This document shows, in pieces, positions 43,490 through 53,591 of a stretch of 64,000 bases of DNA; positions within the stretch are counted from its first letter, which is position 1; each line of letters begins with the position of its first letter. The position numbers were made by a program, and so were the translations under genes. Below the pieces are notes generated by a model. That model was not told the origin of the DNA and searched no databases. It saw only the letters and a program-made list of their open reading frames with translations. Origin of the DNA: Oscillospiraceae bacterium (GTDB lineage Bacteria; Bacillota; Clostridia; Oscillospirales; Oscillospiraceae); the NCBI GenBank assembly GCA_902801295.1, contig CADCHN010000003.1, forward strand, positions 1-64,000, read 5' to 3'.

Positions 43490-43547
43490 ACACTAAATGT
43501 AGGAATAAAATCCGCTCTGTAACCGAATTGACCCCAAAATATAGTGT
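43490..43547 (-). promoter_or_regulatory. Two NrdR-box-like sites upstream of the nrd promoter
   Basis: ACACTATATTTTGGGG (43532-43547, minus strand) agrees with the NrdR consensus ACACWATATATWGTGT at about 13 of 16 positions. ACACTAAATGTAGGAA (43490-43505, plus strand) agrees at about 11. Their centres are 42 bases apart, four helical turns, and the nearer one abuts the -35 element. NrdR is the usual repressor of ribonucleotide reductase genes. Confidence 0.5.
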
Positions 43548-43654
43548 GCTTTCAATTTTTGTTTCTTTCTGTCTCGGTCGTGTAAATATGGGTTTTTCTG
43601 CATAGAATCCCGCTTTTTCCCAAGGTTCGACCGTCCCGGCGGACTAGAAAAAGC

Positions 43655-43689
43655 GCAAAAAATCAATCCGCGGCCTGTGCCGCGGATTG
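43655..43689 (-). terminator. Intrinsic terminator of the seven-gene minus operon
   Basis: The 11-base stem CAATCCGCGGC/GCCGCGGATTG with a CTGT loop is followed on the minus strand by GATTTTTTG. It lies 25 bases after the moaE-like stop. The rest of the 292-base gap to nrdG holds only the nrd promoter region. Confidence 0.88.
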
Positions 43690-43714
43690 TCGGTTTATGC
43701 ATCCGAGCGAATGA

Positions 43715-44122
43715 TTATCCCGCTGTCTCGTCAAAAATCTCCCGCTCGCTGACGCACTCACTCTTGAGCCGCCCCACCAGATATTGCAGCGCGTCCACCA
43801 CATGGGGGCGGATATCGCCGCCGACGAGCACCAGCATGATATCGTCACCCAGGCTGAGCTCACCCTCGTTGAGCCAGACGCGCACATAGCCGATACCCTC
43901 CATCGCGCGGGTCTGCGTGACGGCCTTTTCCACCAGCTGCTCGTCATAGCCGAACAGCATCCCGCGCACCGGCGCCGTATCCTGCACGCCCTGGCGCACC
44001 CGCGCCCGCGCGGTTTGGCGCACCGTGCCGTTATGCATCAAGTACATCCCGCAGCCGGCGGCGCCGGGGTCGGCCTTGGCCTCCCGCAGCCACTGATCGA
44101 GGGACGGCATTTCCTTTTTCAT
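43715..44122 (-). CDS. MoaE-like protein (molybdopterin synthase large-subunit family)
   Basis: The 135-residue protein aligns by eye with MoaE along its whole length: GAAGCGMYLMHNGTVRQTAR at the start (family G-A-x-x-x-F-x-G-x-V-R), then GIGYVRVWLNEGELSLGDDIMLVLVGGDIRPHVVDALQ, which matches the E. coli GRVTVIHRIGELWPGDEI block. MoaE with MoaD inserts the dithiolene sulfur into molybdopterin. No moaD or other molybdenum cofactor gene is near, and the catalytic Lys pair of MoaE is not obvious, so it may be a divergent family member with another role. The start at ATG 44122 follows GGAGAGA. Confidence 0.7.
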   Translation of the reverse strand: MKKEMPSLDQWLREAKADPGAAGCGMYLMHNGTVRQTARARVRQGVQDTAPVRGMLFGYDEQLVEKAVTQTRAMEGIGYVRVWLNEGELSLGDDIMLVLVGGDIRPHVVDALQYLVGRLKSECVSEREIFDETAG

Positions 44123-44133
44123 CCGCTTCTCTC

Positions 44134-44667
44134 CTATGCTTGGGTCATGATTTGCTCGGCCAAAAGCCGTGCCAGCGCGCACAGCGTCTGCACACTCTCA
44201 TCGCCGCGGACGGCGGGCACTTCCCTGCCCTCCGGCAGGCGCAGCCCGAGCTGCCGCAGCAGCGCGGCCATCTGGCCGGCCGCCCGGCCGACCCGGCGGC
44301 AAAGGACGACTGCCGCCGCGTTCTTTCCGGCCAGCGGGTCGGGATTTCGCCGCGGAGAGAGCGCCGCGACGCGCTCGAGAAAGTTTTTCATATCCACGTC
44401 CAGGCCAAACAGGCTGCCTGGCGCGGCGAACAGAAAGCCGTCACAGGCCGCCGCGGCCTTGACGAAGTCCTGCCCGCGGGGATCATAGATGCACATGCCC
44501 GCGCCCTTGCAGGCTCCGCAGCCGGAGCAGATCAGGCCTTCCGTTTTGATCGGCCGGAAGATCTCGGCCTCCAGCCCTGTCTGCCGCAGCTCCTCCGCCG
44601 CTCCCTCAAGGGCGGCAAACAGGCCGTCACGGTCGCGAAGACTGCCCTGAATCAGCAGGATCTTCAT
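44134..44667 (-). CDS. Flavodoxin/NADPH-dependent FMN reductase family protein with a Cys-rich motif
   Basis: The 177-residue protein has the flavodoxin-like fold: ILLIQGSLRDRDG at the phosphate loop, AAPGSLFGLDVDMKNFLERV, typical of the multimeric flavodoxin (IsfD-like) group, and C-S-G-C-G-A-C-K-G-A-G-M-C (about residues 47-59). The Cys motif is typical of clostridial NAD(P)H oxidoreductases of this family. The substrate is not known. The stop of plsY overlaps its start (ATGA), and the MoaE-like gene follows after 11 bases. Confidence 0.85.
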   Translation of the reverse strand: MKILLIQGSLRDRDGLFAALEGAAEELRQTGLEAEIFRPIKTEGLICSGCGACKGAGMCIYDPRGQDFVKAAAACDGFLFAAPGSLFGLDVDMKNFLERVAALSPRRNPDPLAGKNAAAVVLCRRVGRAAGQMAALLRQLGLRLPEGREVPAVRGDESVQTLCALARLLAEQIMTQA

Positions 44668-45293
44668 TTTCCGCCATCGACGCGCAGCTCGCCCTTATGG
44701 GCGCGGCGCAGCCCGACTTCCGTCCCTTTGAGGATACGGACAAAGTTGGTGCGGTGCTTATAGATGATAATCAGCGACACCAGCGCCAGCATCAGCGCGG
44801 CAAGCTGCTGGCGCGTGGCGAGGCAATAGATCGGATAGGACACAACCGTAAGCATCGTACCTACGACGATATAGTCCGTAATCAGCACCACCACAATGAT
44901 GGCGACGCCCAGGATCAGGGCAAAGCGCCAGTTGAGCGTTGCGATCACGCCCAGGCTGGAGGCGAAGCCCTTGCCGCCGCGAAAAGACAGGTAAAAGGGA
45001 AACAGATGCCCCAGCACGCAGGCAGCACCTGCCACTTCCCGGCTCAGCAGCACATCGGGAAACAGCACGCCGCAAAGCCAGGTGGCCAGCACCGCCTTGC
45101 CGATATCGTGCAGGCCGACCAGGATTCCCGTTTTCCAGCCCATCAGCATCATTGCATTCGAGGCGCCGGGATTGCAGGTGCCGGTTTTCTGAATGTTGAT
45201 GCCGCGGCGCCGGGCGATAAAATACGCCAGATTGCACGAGCCCAGCAGATAACCCAGCAGAGCAATCAAACCATAGCTGATGATCGGATTCAT
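44664..45293 (-). CDS. plsY: Glycerol-3-phosphate acyltransferase PlsY
   Basis: The 209-residue membrane protein has about six helices and the three PlsY motifs: G-S-C-N near residue 18, GTCNPGASNAM (about 37-47) and FRGGKGFASS (about 104-113). It transfers acyl from acyl-phosphate to glycerol-3-phosphate, the first step of phospholipid synthesis in Gram-positive bacteria. It follows the PH-domain gene by 48 bases and overlaps the flavodoxin-like gene. Confidence 0.95.
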   Translation of the reverse strand: MNPIISYGLIALLGYLLGSCNLAYFIARRRGINIQKTGTCNPGASNAMMLMGWKTGILVGLHDIGKAVLATWLCGVLFPDVLLSREVAGAACVLGHLFPFYLSFRGGKGFASSLGVIATLNWRFALILGVAIIVVVLITDYIVVGTMLTVVSYPIYCLATRQQLAALMLALVSLIIIYKHRTNFVRILKGTEVGLRRAHKGELRVDGGK

Positions 45294-45341
45294 CTCGCGT
45301 CATCTCCGTTCTGTTTCTTTCTGTACGGCGGAGTTCTTTGC

Positions 45342-45791
45342 TTATTTTTCCGGCACGTCCGGATCAGCGTCCGGTTGCTTAAGCTCCTGTGCCGGCAGCT
45401 GCCCCTCATGCGTATGCGGGCGGCCGTTGACGCTTTCGCTGGTGAAGACCCGGTTGCGCAGGCGGGATTCGTCCACCAGGCGGGACAGCAGATCCTTGAC
45501 CTTTTTCGGGTTTTTGACGTTCTTGATGTCAAAATTCTGCATGGTCACGTCCGAGCTGTCGCAATGGATCGTGCCGATGCCGAGCAGCTTCTGGCCGAAG
45601 CTGCGCTTGAGCGTCACATCGGTGATGCGGTAAAGGCGCACCTCATCCTCGGTGCTGTTGAAAAAGCCCGTCTCCATATAGAGCCGCTCGTCGTCCACCT
45701 TGTATTTGGTGAAGCTCCAGGGAAGGCCGAGGAAGGTCCTTTTCCGGTCTTTCCACAGGATGGGCTTTTTTGCTTTCTTTTCTTTGGCCAT
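45342..45791 (-). CDS. Bacterial PH domain protein (YdbS/bPH2-like), soluble
   Basis: The 149-residue protein has a bacterial pleckstrin-homology fold: SFTKYKVDDERLYMETGFFNSTEDEVRLYRITDVTLKRSFGQKLLGIGTIHCDSSD is the conserved strand pattern with the D-V-x-x-x-x-S-x-x-x-x-L-x-G-x-G-T core. The N-terminus is very basic and the C-terminus acidic; no membrane helix is seen, unlike most YdbS proteins. Function is unknown. ATG 45791 has GGAGGAAG upstream. A promoter lies directly before it, so it may be expressed apart from mnmA. Confidence 0.85.
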   Translation of the reverse strand: MAKEKKAKKPILWKDRKRTFLGLPWSFTKYKVDDERLYMETGFFNSTEDEVRLYRITDVTLKRSFGQKLLGIGTIHCDSSDVTMQNFDIKNVKNPKKVKDLLSRLVDESRLRNRVFTSESVNGRPHTHEGQLPAQELKQPDADPDVPEK

Positions 45792-45819
45792 CACAGCTTC
45801 CTCCTGTCTGTTTTTTTTC

Positions 45820-45848
45820 AGTATAGCATGCGCCGGCGGCGCAGACAA
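45820..45848 (-). promoter_or_regulatory. Internal sigma-A promoter upstream of the PH domain gene
   Basis: On the minus strand TTGTCT (45843-45848), 17 bases, TATACT (45820-45825), located between the mnmA stop and the PH gene. Confidence 0.65.
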
Positions 45849-45853
45849 GTGCT

Positions 45854-46855
45854 TCATACGATGAATCCGCCGCCGAGTACGCGCTCGCCGTCGTAGAGCA
45901 CGGCGGACTGGCCGGCCGCCGGGGCGCGCACCGGCGTTACGCAGGTTGCCCTCATGCCGCCCTGTTCATCCGCCGTCGCCGCGCACGGCGGCTCCTCCCA
46001 CTTGGTGTGGCGCACGCGGATCGTGGCCGGGATGCTGCGCCCGACGGGCGGGTCGATCAGCCAGTTGAAATCTCTGGCACGAACCTCCGTCTGGAACAGC
46101 TCCTCCCAAAGCGCCAGCTCGATCTCGTTCTGTGCGGCGTCGATGCAGCTGATGTAGAGCTTGCGCCCCTCAACCAGTCCCGGGCGGCGCTGGCCGACGG
46201 TGTAGCGGTGGATGCCCTCGTGCGTACCGATCACCGCGCCGTGAAAAATGAAGTTCCCCGGCGGCGGCAGGATGACGCGCTCGGAGAGCCAGCGGACATA
46301 GTTTTTATCCGGGATGAAGCAGATCTCCATGCTGTCCGGCTTATGCGCCACCGGCAGCTCGAGCTCCTCGGCCATCGCGCGCACCTGTTTTTTTTCATAG
46401 CGCCCGAGGGGAAAGACGCAGCGCACGAGCTGCTCGCGCGTCAGGCGGCAGAGCATGTAGCTCTGGTCATTGGCGGGCAGACCCTTATAGAGCGCGCCGC
46501 CCTCGGCGCGGGCATAGTGCCCGGTGGCGATGCGTTCTGCCCCAATACGTTCGGCCTCGGCCAGCAAAGACTTGAACTTGACCGTTGGATTGCAGAGGAT
46601 GCAGGGGTTCGGCGTCTCACCGCGCAGATAGCAGTCGGCAAAGGGACGGCAGACCTTTTCCTCCAGTTCCGGACGGATTTCCAGTACCCTCAGGTCAATG
46701 CCGAGATGCTCCGCGGTCAGTTCCGCGTCTCGGCGGGCGTTTTCGTCGGTGTTGTCCAGGTACAGCCCATGGACCTCATAGCCCTCCTTTTTCAGCAGAG
46801 CAGCGCAGACCGCAGAGTCCACGCCGCCGGAGAAGCCAAGCACGACCTTACTCAT
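45854..46855 (-). CDS. mnmA: tRNA-specific 2-thiouridylase
   Basis: The 333-residue enzyme adds the 2-thio group to uridine 34 of tRNA Lys, Glu and Gln. The PP-loop GFSGGVDS (residues 7-14) binds ATP; catalytic cysteines are in [16 protein letters not shown] and MEICFIPD. It is slightly short for the family (about 360) mainly at the N-terminus. It overlaps the end of mnmG by eight bases, so the two U34-modifying enzymes are co-expressed. Sulfur could come from the cysteine desulfurase at 6621-7751. Confidence 0.96.
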   Translation of the reverse strand: MSKVVLGFSGGVDSAVCAALLKKEGYEVHGLYLDNTDENARRDAELTAEHLGIDLRVLEIRPELEEKVCRPFADCYLRGETPNPCILCNPTVKFKSLLAEAERIGAERIATGHYARAEGGALYKGLPANDQSYMLCRLTREQLVRCVFPLGRYEKKQVRAMAEELELPVAHKPDSMEICFIPDKNYVRWLSERVILPPPGNFIFHGAVIGTHEGIHRYTVGQRRPGLVEGRKLYISCIDAAQNEIELALWEELFQTEVRARDFNWLIDPPVGRSIPATIRVRHTKWEEPPCAATADEQGGMRATCVTPVRAPAAGQSAVLYDGERVLGGGFIV

Positions 46856-48725
46856 GGCGCAGGCCCTCCGTGTAGATCATCAGCACCGAGATATCCGCCG
46901 GGGACACGCCGGAGATGCGGCTGGCGCGGCCGAAGTTCTCGGGGCGGATCTTTTTCAGTTTTTCGCGCGCCTCGAGGCGCAGTCCGCCGATCGCGTCGTA
47001 GTCGATGTCAGCGGGCAGCGGACGGTTTTCCATGCGGGTGAATTCCTCCACCTGCTTGAGCTGGCGGCGGATATAGCCCTCGTACTTCAGCATGATCTCC
47101 GCCTCCGCGGCCACCGCGCGCGGCAGCGCAGGGCGCTGCGCGTCGAAGGGCGCGAGGTCGGCGTAGCTCAGCTGCGGGCGGCGAATCAGGTCGGCCAGCG
47201 AGACGCCGTTGACCGCCGGCGCGGTGCCCCGCTCGGCCAGCAGCGAATTCAGCGCGTCGTCCGGCGCGAGATGCGTATTTTCCAGGCGGCGGATCTCACG
47301 GTGAACCGCCTCGTACTTGTCTACCACCGCCTGATGCCGCTCCGGGCTCACCAGCCCGATGCGAAGGCCGATGGCGCTCAGACGTTCGTCCGCGTTATCC
47401 TGCCGGTGCAGCAGCCGGTATTCGCTGCGCGAGGTCATCATGCGGTAGGGCTCGTTGGTGCCCTTGGTCACCAGATCGTCGATCAGCGTGCCGATATAGC
47501 CGTCGCTGCGGCGCAGGATCAGCGGCTCCTCGCCGCGGAGCTTCCGCGCGGCGTTGACGCCGGCCACAAAGCCCTGCACCGCCGCCTCCTCATAGCCGGA
47601 GGAGCCGTTGAACTGCCCGGCGCCGTAGAGCCCGGCGATCGTCTTGCTCTCCAGCGCGGCGGTGAGTTCGGTCGGGTCGATGCAGTCGTATTCAATGGCG
47701 TAGGCCGGGCGGGTCATCTCCGCCTGCTCCAGCCCCGGGATCGTGTGCAGCATCTGCAGCTGCACCTCCTCGGGCAGCGACGAGGAAAAGCCCTGGATGT
47801 AGAGTTCCTCGGTGTTCAGGCCCATCGGCTCAATGAACAGCTGGTGCCGGGGTTTGTCGGCAAAGGTCATCACCTTGGTCTCAATGCTGGGGCAGTAGCG
47901 CGGCCCGACGCCCTCGATCACACCGGCGTAGATCGGGCTGCGGTCGAGATTGGCGCGGATGATCTCATGCGTGCGCTCGTTGGTGTAGGTCAGGTAGCAG
48001 ACGGCACGGTTGACCGGCGGCTCAGCGGTGCTGAAAGAGAAGGGCTCGGTCTCCTCGTCGCCCGCCTGCAGCTCCATCCGGCTGAAATCCACCGTCCGCG
48101 CATTGACGCGCGGCGGCGTGCCGGTTTTGAAGCGGCGCATCGGCAGTCCCAGCGCCCGCAGGCGCTCGGCCAGCGGGATCGCCGCCGCGAGGCCGTCCGG
48201 CCCCTCGGCCTTGATGGCCTCGCCCACGATGGTGCGGCTGTCCAGATAGGTGCCGGAGGCGATGATGACAGCGCCGCAGTGCCAGACGGCGCCGGTGCGC
48301 GTGGTGACGGAGCAGACGCGCCCGTCCTCCACCGTGAGATCGACCACCTCCGCCTGCTTGAGGCGCAGATGCTCCTGCCGCTCAAGCGTCTGCTTCATCA
48401 CTTCCTGATAGCGCCGCCGATCCGCCTGCGCGCGCAGCGAGTGCACTGCCGGGCCTTTTCCGCGGTTGAGCATCCGGTACTGGATGCAGGCCTTGTCCGC
48501 GGCCTTTGCCATCTCGCCGCCGAGCGCGTCCAGCTCCCGCACCAGGTGGCCCTTGCCGGTGCCGCCGATGGCCGGGTTGCAGGGCATATTGCCCACGCTG
48601 TCGAGATTGACGGTGAAGCAGACCGTGTCCATGCCGAGCCGCGCGGCGGCCAGCGCGGCCTCAATGCCCGCGTGCCCCGCGCCGATCACGGCGATATCGC
48701 ATTGTCCTGCCTGGTATAAAATCAT
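46848..48725 (-). CDS. mnmG: tRNA uridine-5-carboxymethylaminomethyl(34) synthesis enzyme MnmG (GidA)
   Basis: The 625-residue FAD enzyme has [19 protein letters not shown] (FAD site), [20 protein letters not shown], the [17 protein letters not shown] block and the C-terminal domain with [15 protein letters not shown]. With MnmE it forms the carboxymethylaminomethyl group at U34 of tRNAs ending in purines. mnmE is not in the window. Its ATG overlaps the end of the thiamine diphosphokinase gene. Confidence 0.97.
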   Translation of the reverse strand: MILYQAGQCDIAVIGAGHAGIEAALAAARLGMDTVCFTVNLDSVGNMPCNPAIGGTGKGHLVRELDALGGEMAKAADKACIQYRMLNRGKGPAVHSLRAQADRRRYQEVMKQTLERQEHLRLKQAEVVDLTVEDGRVCSVTTRTGAVWHCGAVIIASGTYLDSRTIVGEAIKAEGPDGLAAAIPLAERLRALGLPMRRFKTGTPPRVNARTVDFSRMELQAGDEETEPFSFSTAEPPVNRAVCYLTYTNERTHEIIRANLDRSPIYAGVIEGVGPRYCPSIETKVMTFADKPRHQLFIEPMGLNTEELYIQGFSSSLPEEVQLQMLHTIPGLEQAEMTRPAYAIEYDCIDPTELTAALESKTIAGLYGAGQFNGSSGYEEAAVQGFVAGVNAARKLRGEEPLILRRSDGYIGTLIDDLVTKGTNEPYRMMTSRSEYRLLHRQDNADERLSAIGLRIGLVSPERHQAVVDKYEAVHREIRRLENTHLAPDDALNSLLAERGTAPAVNGVSLADLIRRPQLSYADLAPFDAQRPALPRAVAAEAEIMLKYEGYIRRQLKQVEEFTRMENRPLPADIDYDAIGGLRLEAREKLKKIRPENFGRASRISGVSPADISVLMIYTEGLRHE

Positions 48726-49345
48726 TCCTGTTCCTCTTGGATTTCCGTCATCATCAGGAGTCGGCCGTCCCGCACTTCCACCGACGCCGCCTCACCCACG
48801 AAGGAGTTGCTGACACCGATGGGGAAGCCGGAGCGGATCGTCCCCTGTTCCATCTTGTATTTGAGGCCGCGCAGCGTCACGCCGCGCGCCTCCCCGTCCA
48901 TGCAAAAGAGCGAGAGCGTGCCATGCATCGCAGCGGAAAAGTCCATTCGCTCCCGGCACAGCACGCGCCAGACGACGCCGTCGCCATACAGGCGGCCGCG
49001 CGCCCCGTGTTCGCTCAAAAACAGCAGGCATTGGAGATTGGCCATCGTGTGGTCGGGCCGCACGCCGCCGGTGCCGCCGTAGATTACAAAGTCGTCGCAG
49101 CCTCGATCCAGACCGAGACGCAGAGCGTGCAGCGTATCGGTGTCGTCCTTTTCCACCGGCAGACGCAGGATCGCCTCTCCGTCCGGCGCCGTAGAGGAGT
49201 CGAAATCTCCGACGACAAGCGCCGGCCGCATCCCCGCCGCGCGGCATGCGGCATAGCCCGCGTCCGCGGCAATGATCAGATCCCCGGCGGCCGGCATCTC
49301 CGGCATGCCGTAATAGGAGCCGGCTGCAAACACGAAACAGCGCAC
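48722..49345 (-). CDS. Thiamine diphosphokinase
   Basis: The 207-residue protein transfers pyrophosphate from ATP to thiamine. Family blocks are [48 protein letters not shown] and [15 protein letters not shown]; the C-terminal [17 protein letters not shown] is the thiamine-binding part. I prefer the GTG at 49343-49345, eight bases after GGAGG; the GTG two codons earlier (49349-49351) would leave only two bases. It is the first gene of the minus operon and overlaps mnmG. Confidence 0.9.
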   Translation of the reverse strand: MRCFVFAAGSYYGMPEMPAAGDLIIAADAGYAACRAAGMRPALVVGDFDSSTAPDGEAILRLPVEKDDTDTLHALRLGLDRGCDDFVIYGGTGGVRPDHTMANLQCLLFLSEHGARGRLYGDGVVWRVLCRERMDFSAAMHGTLSLFCMDGEARGVTLRGLKYKMEQGTIRSGFPIGVSNSFVGEAASVEVRDGRLLMMTEIQEEQE

Positions 49346-49377
49346 AGGCACTCCCTCCCTGCTTTTGATTGTTTTTT

Positions 49378-49406
49378 ATTGTATTACAGTTCCCCGGATT
49401 TGGCAA
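49378..49406 (-). promoter_or_regulatory. Sigma-A promoter of the thiamine diphosphokinase-mnmG-mnmA operon
   Basis: On the minus strand TTGCCA (49401-49406), 17-base spacer, TACAAT (49378-49383). Confidence 0.75.
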
Positions 49407-49515
49407 ACAGATTCTTCTTTTTCTCTGTTTTTCGAGTGATTCAATTTTTCGCTTAAATATTACAAAAAGTTTCAAATCCTATCAACATTTTTCAACAATT
49501 TTTTGAACATTCTTC

Positions 49516-49544
49516 TTGACCGCAGAAATCACAGCGGATATAAT
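49516..49544 (+). promoter_or_regulatory. Sigma-A promoter of the repeat surface protein gene
   Basis: TTGACC (49516-49521), 17 bases, a perfect TATAAT (49539-49544). The 247-base gap 49352-49598 is very AT-rich and otherwise shows no gene; the divergent operon promoter is at its other end. Confidence 0.85.
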
Positions 49545-49598
49545 AAAATAAATAAAGTATCCATATTCTGAGAACGATATCGAATGGGGGGTTGACCC

Positions 49599-51008
49599 AT
49601 GAAACGTATTTTGTCGCTTCTGATGCTGCTGGCTATGCTTGCCTCGCTGTTCGTGTTCTCCCCGGCTGCCCTGGCCACCGGCGACGACCCGGCCGCGACG
49701 GAAAAGCCCGCAGCAACCGAGGCTCCCGCGGCGACCGAAAAGCCCGCGGAGAGCGAGAAGCCTGCGGCGACGGACAAGCCCGCGGAAACCGAGAAGCCTG
49801 CGGAGACCGAGAAGCCCGCGGAGACCGAGAAGCCCGCGGAGACCGAGAAGCCTGCGGAGACCGAGAAGCCTGCGGAATCTCCGGCTCCTTCGGCCGAGCC
49901 GCTCAAGGAGCTGCGCAAGGTGACCGTAACGCTCGACCGGACGCCGGTGGTGCTCCTTGCGGTCAGCGAGAGCCACGGCACCGTGAGTTCCAAGAATGCC
50001 AGCTTCGTCAGCCTGACCTGGTACGACAAGGCCGGCAACGCGCTGCCCGCGAACAGCAGCTTTGACTACCAGACCTACCGCATGGAGATCCGTGCCAAGG
50101 CGGACGACGGCTACTATTTCTCCCCGAACCTGGCCGGCTATCTGAATAACTCCGCCGCGACCGTCACCGTGTCTGCCGACGGCAAATATGCCACGGTCAG
50201 CCGCGAATATGAGGCGCTGGTCTTTGCGCCGCGGATCATCAAGCACCCCGGCGAAGAGACGATTGACGAGGGCGGTTTTGTCTCCTACGTCTCCACCGCT
50301 GCCTACGCTACCGGCCTGACCTGGGAATTCGTCAGTCCCGACGGAGAGACCGTGTTTGACTCCAAGGACATTGCCAAGACCTTCCGCGACAGCAGCTGCA
50401 CCAACGACGGCAAGGAGAAAATCATCATCTACAATGTTACGATGGAGATGAACGGCTGGAAGGTGCGCGCGGTCTTCACCGGCGTACAGGACACCGTAAC
50501 GCGCAGCAACCCCGTGACGATCAAAGTAAACATTGATCCGAACAAGGAGCGCCCGGAAATGACGCCCGCGCCCGACGAATCCCCTGAGCCCTCGGAGGAA
50601 CCGGAGACTTCTCCGGAGCCGACGCTGCAGCCGACGCCTCAGCCGACGCCGGAACCGACGCCCGCTCCGACGGTGGCCCAGACGGAAGCGCCGAAGTCCG
50701 ATCATGAGCACAGCTTCTCCGCCGTCTGGTCCACCGATGCCCACAATCACTGGCATTCGTGTGACTGCGGCGAGCGCGCCGATGAGGCCGCGCACAGCTT
50801 CAAATGGGAAACGGTCAGCGTTGAAAACGGCGTTGCCACGCAGGAGGGCGTCTGCCGTGTCTGCGGCTACACCGATTCCAAGCAGGTCACCGTCAACGAC
50901 GCCCACGTGATTAACAAAGTCCCGATGGGCTACGTCATCGGTGGTTCGCTCGGCCTGATGCTTGTGCTGGTTGTTGTCGAGTCCGTCAAACGCGCCCGGC
51001 GGAGATAA
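49599..51008 (+). CDS. Secreted, membrane-anchored surface protein with Glu/Lys/Pro repeats, function unknown
   Basis: The 469-residue protein is not one I can name. It has a signal peptide ending ALA-TG (about residue 26), a repeat stalk of the unit PAETEK (about 30-105), two beta-rich, immunoglobulin-like regions (about 108-315, including EYEALVFAPRIIKHPGEETIDEGGF), and a Pro-rich spacer (about 320-365). A His/Cys-rich segment with DAHNHWHSCDCGE and GVCRVCGY follows, and a C-terminal helix (about 443-463) ends in RRR. The HNHWHxCxCG element recurs in clostridial surface proteins. There is no LPXTG. The ends suggest attachment to the membrane with the stalk in the wall. Confidence 0.85.
   Translation: MKRILSLLMLLAMLASLFVFSPAALATGDDPAATEKPAATEAPAATEKPAESEKPAATDKPAETEKPAETEKPAETEKPAETEKPAETEKPAESPAPSAEPLKELRKVTVTLDRTPVVLLAVSESHGTVSSKNASFVSLTWYDKAGNALPANSSFDYQTYRMEIRAKADDGYYFSPNLAGYLNNSAATVTVSADGKYATVSREYEALVFAPRIIKHPGEETIDEGGFVSYVSTAAYATGLTWEFVSPDGETVFDSKDIAKTFRDSSCTNDGKEKIIIYNVTMEMNGWKVRAVFTGVQDTVTRSNPVTIKVNIDPNKERPEMTPAPDESPEPSEEPETSPEPTLQPTPQPTPEPTPAPTVAQTEAPKSDHEHSFSAVWSTDAHNHWHSCDCGERADEAAHSFKWETVSVENGVATQEGVCRVCGYTDSKQVTVNDAHVINKVPMGYVIGGSLGLMLVLVVVESVKRARRR
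49782..49871 (+). repeat. Five 18-bp tandem repeats in the surface protein gene
   Basis: The unit GCGGAGACCGAGAAGCCC (AETEKP) occurs five times at 18-base steps with only A/G and C/T third-base changes; more degenerate copies reach back to about 49690. It is in frame, so slippage changes stalk length without breaking the gene. Confidence 0.92.
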
Positions 51009-51040
51009 GATTTCGTTTTTCGTTTTTTGATACAGATAGA

Positions 51041-51073
51041 AAAATCCGGAGCGTTGCCGCTCCGGATTTTTTC
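51041..51073. terminator. Bidirectional intrinsic terminator between the surface protein gene and gdhA
   Basis: Stem AAAATCCGGAGCG/CGCTCCGGATTTT with loop TTGC, and T6 on the plus side; A and T arms serve both directions. Confidence 0.9.
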
Positions 51074-51092
51074 TGTTTGCTTTGTTTGTGGA

Positions 51093-52503
<1,411 letters not shown>

Positions 52504-52513
<10 letters not shown>

Positions 52514-52532
52514 AGTGTTATGAAAATCTCAA
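52504..52532 (-). promoter_or_regulatory. Sigma-A promoter of gdhA
   Basis: On the minus strand TTGAGA (52527-52532), 17 bases, perfect TATAAT (52504-52509). Confidence 0.85.
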
Positions 52533-52590
52533 GCCTATTTGTGAAATCACGCAAATTTTTATTGAAATAGTCATCAGGAGGGCCTCCTAT

Positions 52591-53505
52591 ATGGTCAAAA
52601 CAACGAAATTCGGCACATATCGTCAGTTTATTCTGGAGTCGGAGGAGCTGCGCGTGAGCGTCATGGAGCTGGGTGCCACCGTGACCGGCGTGGATTACCG
52701 CGGAAAGCGCGTCGGGCTCGGCTATGAAAGCGCCGAGGACTATCTGACACATGACGCTTATCTCGGCGCGATTGTCGGCCGCTTTGCCAACCGCATCGGC
52801 GGCGGCAGCTTCCCGCTGAACGGCCGACGCGTGGAGCTGCCGCGCAACGAGGGCGCCAACACCCTGCACGGAGGGCCGGATTCCTGGGATCGCCGCGTCT
52901 GGCAGGGCCACATCGAGGGCGAGAGCGTCCTCTTCACGCTTGTCTCCCCCGCCGGTGACAACGGTTTCCCCGGCCGTCTGACCGCCGCCGTTCGCTACAC
53001 CGTCACGGGCGGCGCGCTGCGCATCGACTTTGAGGGCGATGCCGACGCCGATACCGTCTTTGCCCCGACCTCCCACATGTACTTTAATCTCCGCGGCACG
53101 GGCAGCGTGCTGGATACCCATATGCGCATCCCGGCCCGCGGCGTCCTGGAGGTGGACGAGGCGCTGATTCCCACCGGCCGTGTTCTGCCCGCGGAAGGCG
53201 CCTTTGATTTCTCCGGTCTCCGCCCCGTCGGCCAAAACTACGACCACGCCTTCGTCCTGGATGGTTCGCGGGCCTGTGAGGCGGTCTGCGGCGGCGTCCG
53301 CCTGACGCTGGACACCGACTTCCCTGCCCTGCAGTTCTACACCGGCGCCTTTTTGGGCGAGCCCTTCGGTGAAAACGGCGGCTTTGCCGTCGAGCCCGAG
53401 TTCTATCCCGACGCGCCCAACCACCCGGATTTCCCCAGCGCGCTGCTGCGCGCCGGCGAGCATTTCCGCCGCTACGCCGTTTATAGCTTCTCAGACGCCG
53501 AATAA
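52591..53505 (+). CDS. galM: Aldose 1-epimerase (galactose mutarotase family)
   Basis: The 304-residue beta-sandwich enzyme interconverts alpha and beta anomers of aldohexoses. Conserved pieces are IVGRFANRIGGGSF, NTLHGGPDSWDRRVW with a substrate-binding His, PTSHMYFNL with the catalytic His, DHAFVLD, and EPEFYPDAPNHPDFP with the catalytic Glu. It is cytoplasmic. Start ATG 52591 has AGGAGGGC upstream. No other galactose gene is near; its role may be general sugar use. Confidence 0.94.
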   Translation: MVKTTKFGTYRQFILESEELRVSVMELGATVTGVDYRGKRVGLGYESAEDYLTHDAYLGAIVGRFANRIGGGSFPLNGRRVELPRNEGANTLHGGPDSWDRRVWQGHIEGESVLFTLVSPAGDNGFPGRLTAAVRYTVTGGALRIDFEGDADADTVFAPTSHMYFNLRGTGSVLDTHMRIPARGVLEVDEALIPTGRVLPAEGAFDFSGLRPVGQNYDHAFVLDGSRACEAVCGGVRLTLDTDFPALQFYTGAFLGEPFGENGGFAVEPEFYPDAPNHPDFPSALLRAGEHFRRYAVYSFSDAE

Positions 53506-53548
53506 AATGTCGGTTTTTCAGTTTATTTACAAATTGTTGTCAGATTGG

Positions 53549-53557
53549 TGATATAAT
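53549..53557 (+). promoter_or_regulatory. Extended -10 promoter of the MotA/MotB-like pair
   Basis: TGATATAAT is an extended -10 (TGn plus perfect TATAAT); no good -35 at 16-18 bases was found. It lies about 35 bases before ATG 53592, which has GAGGAGGG upstream. Confidence 0.6.
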
Positions 53558-53591
53558 CCCTCCCAGAACCTGATTCTGAGGAGGGATTTTT

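Noticed and set aside
49690..49875. CRISPR array
   Set aside because: The 18-base units are contiguous, without spacers, in frame and encode a PAETEK stalk.
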